From NCBI GenBank assembly GCA_035463115.1, contig DATHTO010000126.1, forward strand, positions 1-11,332: 11,332 nt of DNA, read 5' to 3'. The notes under the pieces were generated by a model that was given only the letters and a program-made list of their open reading frames with translations, made no database searches and was not told the DNA's origin. Positions within the stretch are counted from its first letter, which is position 1. The number at the start of each line of letters is the position of its first letter. This document shows positions 6,860 through 11,332 of the stretch, piece by piece. Made by a program: the position numbers and the translations under genes. The stretch comes from BPGL01 sp035463115. Lineage in GTDB: Bacteria; Actinomycetota; UBA4738; HRBIN12.

Positions 6860-8143
6860 GTGGCCGCTCAGCCCGCAGGCGGACGTGAACGTCGCGAGCG
6901 GCGGCGTGCATCGGTCGAGACGGTCGTCGCGATCCTCGCGCTCGCCGTCGTCACGCTCGCGACGGCGCCGGCGCACGCCGCGATCGAACGGACGACCGTG
7001 CTCGACGACCTCGCCTTCCCGACGAACCTCGCGTTCGCGCCCGACGGCAGGTTGTTCTTCACCGAGAAGAACACGGGGAACGTGCGCGTCGTGACGGCCG
7101 ACGGTCGACTCGACCCCGAGCCGTTCGCGCGGTTCCCGGTCGTCAACGAAGGCGAGACCGGGATGCTCGGGATCGCGCTGCACCCTCGGTTCCAACGGGA
7201 GCCGTGGGTCTACCTCTACTACTCCGACGCGGTGAGCGGGAACAACGTGCTCGCGCGCGTGCGCGAGCGGAACGGCCGGGCCGCCGAGACGAGCCAGCTC
7301 CGCTCGTTCCTGCCGTGGTCGGCGGGCTACCACAACGGCGGCGACCTCCTCTTCGGCCCCGACGGCATGCTCTACGTGGCGGTCGGCGAGGCGCACGACC
7401 CCGAACGGGCGCAGGATCCGCAGGACGCGGGCGGCAAGATCCTGCGTTTCACGCCCGACGGCGCCGTGCCGCCGGACGGTCCGTTCGCCGGTTCGGCCGC
7501 GTACACGATCGGCCATCGCAACTCCTTCGGCTTGTGCGTGGACCCGGCGAGCGGCGACATCTGGGAGACGGAGAACGGCCCCGACGTCGACGACGAGGTG
7601 AACCTGCTGCGGGCCGGCGAGAACTACGGATGGCCGGAGGTGACGGGTGACTCCGATGGACGCTTCGCCGATCCCGTCGCCATCTTCCCGACGCCCGAAG
7701 CGCTCACCGGCTGCGCCGTCTGGCGCGGCGCGTTGTGGTTCGGGGCCGCGAACACCTCGACCGTCTACCGGATGCCGCTCGGCGGACCGGACGCGGCGCC
7801 GCGCGTGGCGGCCACGTTCGACGCGCCGGTGATCGACGTCGCCGTCGGCCCCGACGATGCGCTCTGGGTCGCGACGGCCGCTGCGATCGTCCGGCTCGAG
7901 GACGACGCGGCGGGCGACCGCACCCCGACGGCCACGCCGACGCCGACGCAGCCGCCGACGGCGTCACCGACCGACCGAGAGCCGGTGGTGATGCCGGAGC
8001 GGAACACGCCCGACGGGGGCACGTCGCCCCTCGTGCCGCTCGTCGCCGCGGCGCTGATCGCCATCGCGCTCTGGGTGCGGCTGCGGACCGCACGCACGCT
8101 CGCGCGCGCCGCCCGCGATCCGTCCTCGAACGAGCCCGACTAG
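6860..8143 (+). CDS. Glucose/sorbosone dehydrogenase-like (PQQ-type beta-propeller), exported and membrane-anchored
   Basis: This 427-residue protein belongs to the GSDH family (soluble glucose dehydrogenase / YliI aldose dehydrogenase), six-bladed propellers that oxidise sugars outside the cytoplasm with PQQ and calcium. Family marks are FPTNLAFAPDGRLFFTEK (53-70), GMLGIALHP (101-109), the catalytic-type histidine in GYHNGGDLLFGPDG (H158), GHRNSFGL (218-225) and NGPDVDDEVN (239-248) with NYGWPE (255-260). The N-terminus has an arginine-rich stretch then a hydrophobic core (about 19-37) ending in AHA (38-40), a signal peptide. After the propeller come a Pro/Thr-rich linker (355-372) and one hydrophobic helix (about 389-407) with a basic tail, a membrane anchor. 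Electron acceptor and substrate are unknown, and PQQ genes are not in view. GTG at 6860 follows TACGGT by six bases. The TAG stop shares a CTAG with the opposing small gene. Confidence 0.87.
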   Translation: MAAQPAGGRERRERRRASVETVVAILALAVVTLATAPAHAAIERTTVLDDLAFPTNLAFAPDGRLFFTEKNTGNVRVVTADGRLDPEPFARFPVVNEGETGMLGIALHPRFQREPWVYLYYSDAVSGNNVLARVRERNGRAAETSQLRSFLPWSAGYHNGGDLLFGPDGMLYVAVGEAHDPERAQDPQDAGGKILRFTPDGAVPPDGPFAGSAAYTIGHRNSFGLCVDPASGDIWETENGPDVDDEVNLLRAGENYGWPEVTGDSDGRFADPVAIFPTPEALTGCAVWRGALWFGAANTSTVYRMPLGGPDAAPRVAATFDAPVIDVAVGPDDALWVATAAAIVRLEDDAAGDRTPTATPTPTQPPTASPTDREPVVMPERNTPDGGTSPLVPLVAAALIAIALWVRLRTARTLARAARDPSSNEPD

Positions 8144-8304
8144 CCCTTCTGTCGCTTCAGGTACGCGACCGTCGACACCCCGCCGCCCGCCGTGGGCTGC
8201 GCGACGACGTTCACGAGCTCCCATCCGTCGTCGCCGAACGTATTCAAGATCTCGCCCGGGTTGTGCTCGAGCAGCGGTGCCACGAAGTATTCCCAGCTCG
8301 CCAT
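8140..8304 (-). CDS. 54-residue DUF4177-like small protein
   Basis: Minus-strand ATG at 8304 to TAG at 8140 encodes 54 residues. The pattern WEYFVAPLL (4-12), a predicted helix ending EILNTFGDDGWELVNVV (18-34), then a final strand VAYLKRQKG (46-54), matches the DUF4177 type of small alpha/beta protein (about 50-60 aa), whose function is unknown. GAGGAGGA lies nine bases before the ATG, a good ribosome site. It starts 37 bp after the CoA-binding gene on the same strand and is probably the last gene of that operon. The stop lies in the same CTAG as the stop of the sugar dehydrogenase-like gene coming from the other side. Real coding is supported by the ribosome site, the family-like sequence and the clean fit between neighbours. 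Confidence 0.78.
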   Translation of the reverse strand: MASWEYFVAPLLEHNPGEILNTFGDDGWELVNVVAQPTAGGGVSTVAYLKRQKG

Positions 8305-8318
8305 GCGTCGCCGTCCTC

Positions 8319-8343
8319 CTCGATCGTTCCGGCTCGATCGTTC
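8319..8343. repeat. Two direct copies of CTCGATCGTTC, period 14
   Basis: CTCGATCGTTC occurs at 8319-8329 and 8333-8343, separated by CGG. It lies between the stop of the CoA-binding gene (8342-8344, overlapped by the second copy) and the ribosome site of the DUF4177-like gene. Each copy contains the palindrome CGATCG. It may be a small duplication or a protein or RNA binding site. Confidence 0.5.
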
Positions 8344-8776
8344 AGTCGCCGAGCACGCGCCGCCGCGTCGCCCGGATGCACACGCCCATGATCACGTCGA
8401 GCCCTGCCTCGCTCGCGATCCGGTACGCGTCGTCGCTCACGATGCCTTCCTGCAACCAGAGGACCTTCGCGCCGATCGCGACGGCGTCGCGCGCGACCTC
8501 GGGTGTGTCTTCCGCGCGGCGGAACACGTCGACCACGTCGATGCCGACGTCGTCGGGGATGTCCCGCAGCGACGGATACGTCTGCTCGCCGAGCACCTCC
8601 GTCTCCTTCGGATTCACGGGCACGATGCGGTAACCGTGGTCCTGCAGGTACGCCGCGATCTGGTACGAGGGCCGGCTCGGCTTCGACGACGCGCCCACGA
8701 CCGCGATCGTGTGGGCGTCGCCGAGCAGGATCGCCAGCTCGCGATCTTCCGGGTTCGTCACCGCTGGGTCAGCCAC
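8342..8776 (-). CDS. CoA-binding domain protein (YccU/CoA_binding_2 type)
   Basis: This 144-residue Rossmann-fold protein shows the CoA-binding domain signature: IAVVGASSKPSRPSYQIAAY (24-43), the strand YRIVPVNP (49-56), TYPSLRDIPDDVGIDVVDVF (67-86), and KVLWLQEGIVSDDA (104-117). The family binds CoA in homologous folds (succinyl-CoA synthetase alpha); free-standing members are not well characterised. The GTG at 8776 is chosen because AGGAAGGAG sits five to six bases upstream, which makes it overlap the end of the NUDIX gene by 19 bases. A second GTG at 8761 would give a 4-base GTGA overlap and a protein five residues shorter. It is co-directional with the NUDIX gene upstream and the DUF4177-like gene downstream. 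Confidence 0.85.
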   Translation of the reverse strand: MADPAVTNPEDRELAILLGDAHTIAVVGASSKPSRPSYQIAAYLQDHGYRIVPVNPKETEVLGEQTYPSLRDIPDDVGIDVVDVFRRAEDTPEVARDAVAIGAKVLWLQEGIVSDDAYRIASEAGLDVIMGVCIRATRRRVLGD

Positions 8777-9339
8777 GATGTCTCCTTCCTGAGCAGCTCG
8801 AGCAGCGAGTGGAGCATCCATCCCGTGGCGCCCCAGATCGTCGTTCCCTCGACCTCGTAGGCCCACCCACGCCAGACCTCCTCGCCGTCGCGTTCGTACA
8901 GGCGCTCCTCCTCGATCGCGTCGAGGGTCGCCAGCGTCGGCGTGAGGACGCGGACGATCTCGCCGTCGCTGATGCCCAACGTCGGCAAGGACGAGACCGT
9001 TCCGACGAAGGGCGTCACGAGGATGCCGCTCACGAACGTGTGGACCGGCGGGAGCGCGCCGAGCACCTCGACGGCGTCCATCGGGAGCCCGACCTCCTCC
9101 TCGGTCTCGCGGAGGGCCGTGGCGGCGAGGTCCGCGTCGCCGGGCTCGCTGAGACCTCCGGGTAACGACACTTCGCCGGGATGGCGCCGCAGCTCCTTCG
9201 CGCGCTCGGTGAGCAGCACGGCCGGCTCGGGTCCGCGGATCAGGAGCGCGAGCACGGCCGCGAGGCGGTCGCCGGGAGCGGGCGTCGGACGCGGATCCGG
9301 ATCCAGCAGGGCACGGAGCTCGTCGCGTGGATCCGGCAT
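8758..9339 (-). CDS. NUDIX hydrolase, CoA pyrophosphatase (NudL/YeaB) type
   Basis: This 193-residue NUDIX protein carries the family-specific signature before the Nudix box (residues 42-62: LLTER, then LRRHPGEVSLPGG), followed by the box itself, GG at 61-62 to LRETEEEVGL (76-85) with the metal-binding glutamates E78-E82. Proteins with this signature split CoA and its derivatives into 3',5'-ADP and phosphopantetheine. The C-terminal EGTTIWGATGWMLHSLLELL (164-183) is also typical of the group. ATG at 9339 has TACGAT exactly six bases upstream and no Shine-Dalgarno, suggesting a leaderless transcript. It heads a three-gene operon with a CoA-binding protein, which supports a CoA-related role, and diverges from the M20 gene. 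Confidence 0.88.
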   Translation of the reverse strand: MPDPRDELRALLDPDPRPTPAPGDRLAAVLALLIRGPEPAVLLTERAKELRRHPGEVSLPGGLSEPGDADLAATALRETEEEVGLPMDAVEVLGALPPVHTFVSGILVTPFVGTVSSLPTLGISDGEIVRVLTPTLATLDAIEEERLYERDGEEVWRGWAYEVEGTTIWGATGWMLHSLLELLRKETSWLTQR

Positions 9340-9381
9340 CGAGCCATCGTAGGGCCCAACCGACGTCTACGATGCCGCTCG
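9340..9381. promoter_or_regulatory. Divergent leaderless promoter pair (NUDIX / M20 hydrolase)
   Basis: The 42-bp gap holds TACGAT on both strands: minus 9346-9351, six bases before the NUDIX ATG, and plus 9368-9373, eight bases before the M20 ATG. Extended, they form a perfect 8-bp inverted repeat, CATCGTAG (9345-9352) and CTACGATG (9367-9374), with a 14-base spacer. The simplest reading is back-to-back -10 boxes; a shared operator is possible. No Shine-Dalgarno serves either gene. Confidence 0.6.
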
Positions 9382-10590
9382 ATGCCCGCCGATCCCTCCC
9401 GCGCCGTCGCGACGGACGCCGCCGACGCCGCCGCGGCGGCGGTCGACGCCGACGAGCTGCTGAGCGTCGCCCGCGCGCTGCTCGCGGCGCGTTCCGAGAA
9501 CCCGGGCGGCAGCGAAGACGACGCCGCGGCCGTCGCCGCCGACGTGCTCGCCGGCATCGACGCCGACCCCTCGGTCGTGCGGAGCGACGCAGGTCGTCCG
9601 AGCGTGGTCGCGCGGATCGGCGGCGCCGACCGTCCGGCGCTCGCATGGAACGGTCACCTCGACACCGTGCCCGCGGGGGACCACGACGCGTGGACCCATC
9701 CGCCGTTCGGCGGGGTCGTCGACGGCGGTCGGCTCGTCGGTCGCGGCGCGGCGGACATGAAGGGGCCGATCGCGAGCGCGCTCGCGGCGGGGGCGGCGAT
9801 CCGCCGCACCGGGATCGAGCTCGGCGGTTCGTTCGTCTTCCACCTCGCGGCCGACGAGGAGGTCGGGGGCCTCCACGGCACGAAGGTCCTCCTGGAGCGC
9901 GGCCACATCGACCAGGACGCCGCGATCGTGGGCGAGCCGAGCGAGTTGCAGGTCGGCCTCGCCGAGCGCGGTGGGTGCTGGCTGACGCTGACGGCCCACG
10001 GGAAGGCCGCCCACGGATCCACGCCGCACCTGGGCGTGAACGCGATCACGTCGATGGCGAAGCTGCTCCTGCGCCTGCCCGACGCGCTGCCCGACATCGA
10101 ACACCCGCTGGTCGGGCGCCCGAGCGTGAACGCGGCCCTGATCGACGGCGGCACGGCGCCGAACGTCGTACCGGAGCGCTGCGTCGTCGACGTGGATCGC
10201 CGCGTGATCCCCGGCGAGACCGACCCGGAACGGATCCGCGCCGACTTCGTCCGCGTGATCGACGAGCTGCGACGCGACGATCCCGACGTCGACATCGACG
10301 TGGAGGTCCGCGAGTGGACCGACGCCGCCGAAGCGCCGCACGACAGCGTGGTCGCCGACGTGGCACGAGCCGCGCTCGCGCGTGAGCTCGGAACGCCCCC
10401 CGCCGACCGAGGGTTCACCGGCATCACCGACGCTCGCTTCTACATCAACGACGCATCGATCCCGACGGTGATCCTCGGCCCGGGCAGCCTGCGGGTCGCG
10501 CACACGACCGATGAATCGATCGCGGTGGACGAGCTGCTCGTCGCGGCTCGCGCGTACGCCCGGATCGCGGTCGGCTTCCTCGGCACCTGA
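9382..10590 (+). CDS. M20-family metallohydrolase (ArgE/DapE type)
   Basis: This 402-residue protein has all M20 marks: the first zinc ligand and catalytic aspartate in GHLDTVP (H92, D94), the bridging D125 (GAADMKG), the general-base/zinc pair E159-E160 (ADEEVGG), E185 (GEPS) and the last histidine H374 (RVAHTTDE). A lid/dimerisation domain (about 195-305) splits the catalytic domain. The family removes acyl or amino-acid groups from small peptides and amides, with N-acetylornithine deacetylase and succinyl-diaminopimelate desuccinylase as the best-known members; nothing here fixes the substrate, and no arg or dap genes are adjacent. The first about 25 residues are Ala/Asp-rich and probably disordered. 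ATG at 9382 follows TACGAT by eight bases, and the frame upstream belongs to the opposing NUDIX gene. Confidence 0.88.
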   Translation: MPADPSRAVATDAADAAAAAVDADELLSVARALLAARSENPGGSEDDAAAVAADVLAGIDADPSVVRSDAGRPSVVARIGGADRPALAWNGHLDTVPAGDHDAWTHPPFGGVVDGGRLVGRGAADMKGPIASALAAGAAIRRTGIELGGSFVFHLAADEEVGGLHGTKVLLERGHIDQDAAIVGEPSELQVGLAERGGCWLTLTAHGKAAHGSTPHLGVNAITSMAKLLLRLPDALPDIEHPLVGRPSVNAALIDGGTAPNVVPERCVVDVDRRVIPGETDPERIRADFVRVIDELRRDDPDVDIDVEVREWTDAAEAPHDSVVADVARAALARELGTPPADRGFTGITDARFYINDASIPTVILGPGSLRVAHTTDESIAVDELLVAARAYARIAVGFLGT

Positions 10591-10668
10591 CGCGCGCGCG
10601 CCACCGTGGTCGATCGGCCTCGGTGCCGACGAGGGGCCGCGGCGCACCGGCGTCGTCGCGACGGCGGT

Positions 10669-10674
10669 TACCAT
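10669..10674 (+). promoter_or_regulatory. Leaderless -10 box (TACCAT) before the A-type carrier gene
   Basis: TACCAT ends seven bases before the ATG at 10682, matching the TANNNT spacing seen at other starts here. It overlaps an alternative in-frame ATG at 10673, which argues for the later start. The remaining 10591-10668 shows only GC-rich sequence with a short (CG) run and no convincing terminator. Confidence 0.5.
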
Positions 10675-10681
10675 GGGAGCC

Positions 10682-11032
10682 ATGAGCACACCGACGACCT
10701 CGGAGGTCCTGCAGGTGAGCGACGCCGCGGCGCGGAAGATCGCCGACCTGGCGCACGGCGACGGCCGCGACGAGGCCGTCCTCCGCGTGCGGGTGACCGC
10801 CGGCGGATGCTCCGGCTTCTCGTACCGCCTGGGGTTCGAGGACGCGCCCGCCGCGGACGACCACGTGATCGACGCGGCCGCCGGCGTCCGCGTCGTCGTC
10901 GATCCGGCGAGCGCGCCGATCGTGCAGGGCTCAACGCTCGACCTGGACCGGAACCTGCTGGGTGGCGGCCTGAAGATGCGCAACCCGCAGGCGATCCACG
11001 AGTGCGCCTGCGGCGAGTCCTTCAGCGTCTAA
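10682..11032 (+). CDS. erpA: A-type iron-sulfur carrier, ErpA/IscA/HesB family
   Basis: This 116-residue protein takes Fe-S clusters from the assembly scaffold to target apoproteins in the cytoplasm. The three conserved cluster cysteines are present: C43 in RVTAGGCSGFSY, and C108 and C110 in ECACGESF at the C-terminus (a CxC). LQVSDAAARKI at the start, SAPIVQGSTLDLD (77-89) and GGGLKMRNPQA (94-104) complete the family pattern, and the length is normal. Separating ErpA from IscA or SufA by sequence alone is uncertain; with no isc or suf operon in view, ErpA is the usual name. ATG at 10682 is chosen over 10673 because of the promoter spacing. The next gene, 55 bp downstream, encodes an Fe-S protein, a likely client. 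Confidence 0.9.
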   Translation: MSTPTTSEVLQVSDAAARKIADLAHGDGRDEAVLRVRVTAGGCSGFSYRLGFEDAPAADDHVIDAAAGVRVVVDPASAPIVQGSTLDLDRNLLGGGLKMRNPQAIHECACGESFSV

Positions 11033-11074
11033 CCATCGCCCGGGGCCATCGTCGGGGCGCTTCGCGGCAGCGGC

Positions 11075-11080
11075 TATGCT
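11075..11080 (+). promoter_or_regulatory. Leaderless -10 box (TATGCT) before the FrhB-like gene
   Basis: TATGCT ends seven bases before the ATG at 11088, and no Shine-Dalgarno is present. A 5-bp inverted repeat, GCAGC (11067-11071) and GCTGC (11078-11082), brackets the box. This suggests the gene has its own promoter rather than only reading through from the A-type carrier gene. Confidence 0.5.
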
Positions 11081-11087
11081 GCGCCCG

Positions 11088-11332
11088 ATGCCCAGCTCCG
11101 CCGACAAGACCCAGTGGCGCGACCTCCACCACGAGGTGGTCGCCACGGGGCTGTGCACCGGATGCACCGCCTGCATCGTGGCCTGTCCGTTCCACGTCCT
11201 CGGCTACGAGGACAACGTGCCGGTGCAGCTGCAACCCGAAGGACCCGACGTCTGCGTCCACGGCGACAAGGGCTGCGACATCTGCACGCGCGCGTGCCCG
11301 CGGTTCCGCGACTGGGAGGACGAGATCGACGT
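11088..11332 (+). CDS. Coenzyme F420 hydrogenase/dehydrogenase beta-subunit (FrhB) family protein, N-terminal part
   Basis: Eighty-one codons are visible before the window ends in mid-codon. They hold two cysteine sets of the 4Fe-4S type: C23, C26, C29, C33 (CTGCTACIVACP) and C56, C63, C66, C70 (CVHGDKGCDICTRACP). The opening WRDLHHEVVATGLCTGC and the second set match the N-terminus of FrhB/FdhB-family proteins, which pass electrons between F420, flavin and Fe-S clusters; related members act on other substrates, so the reaction is not fixed. The flavin/F420-binding part would lie beyond the window. ATG at 11088 follows TATGCT by seven bases. An Fe-S carrier gene directly upstream fits a cluster-bearing product. 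Confidence 0.78.
   Translation, partial: MPSSADKTQWRDLHHEVVATGLCTGCTACIVACPFHVLGYEDNVPVQLQPEGPDVCVHGDKGCDICTRACPRFRDWEDEID

Noticed and set aside
10591..10668. Terminator or small gene between the M20 and A-type carrier genes
   Set aside because: Only a short CG run and weak 5-bp stems are present, with no U-tract and no start codon paired with a ribosome site.

Overview
The window is a GC-rich (about 70% by eye), gene-dense piece of bacterial chromosome. It most resembles an actinomycetote: GTG starts are common, cbs lies close to metB, an F420-dependent-type (FrhB-like) iron-sulfur protein is present, and many genes seem to be transcribed without a leader, with a TANNNT box 6-8 nt before the start codon. 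I cannot place it below phylum. I see no mobile elements, CRISPR arrays, tRNA or rRNA. No gap between genes exceeds 300 bases; the two largest are about 190 bases (211-399 and 2644-2836).

Layout, left to right. (1) 1-210, minus strand: the first 70 codons of urocanate hydratase (hutU, histidine degradation), cut by the window edge. (2) 400-2643: two convergent cyclic-di-GMP response regulators. A REC-EAL protein (predicted phosphodiesterase) is on the plus strand and a REC-GGDEF protein (predicted diguanylate cyclase with a GGDDF variant and no RxxD inhibitory site) is on the minus strand. Their stops are 42 bp apart. (3) 2837-6201, plus strand: a tight transsulfuration operon of cbs, a DUF429/RNase H-fold protein with a Cys-rich 'GHDAK' tail, and metB (cystathionine gamma-synthase/lyase). 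The middle gene starts 3 bp after cbs and overlaps metB by 4 bp. (4) 6198-6821, minus strand: a glyoxalase-like (VOC) protein converging on metB. (5) 6860-8143, plus strand: an exported, C-terminally anchored glucose/sorbosone-dehydrogenase-like protein, divergent from the VOC gene. (6) 8140-9339, minus strand: a three-gene operon of a CoA-pyrophosphatase-type NUDIX hydrolase, a CoA-binding (YccU-type) protein and a 54-aa DUF4177-like protein. (7) 9382-10590, plus strand: an M20 metallohydrolase of the ArgE/DapE type. (8) 10682-11032, plus strand: an ErpA/IscA-type A-type Fe-S carrier. (9) 11088-end, plus strand: the start of an FrhB-like protein with two 4Fe-4S cysteine sets.

Most of this is metabolic housekeeping, and I do not claim a new defence or mobile system. 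The points most worth a second look are the DUF429 protein locked inside the cbs-metB operon; the opposed c-di-GMP writer/eraser pair; the NUDIX-CoA-binding-DUF4177 operon; a repeated leaderless-promoter signature at six starts; and two convergent gene pairs whose stop codons are both supplied by one CTAG tetramer.
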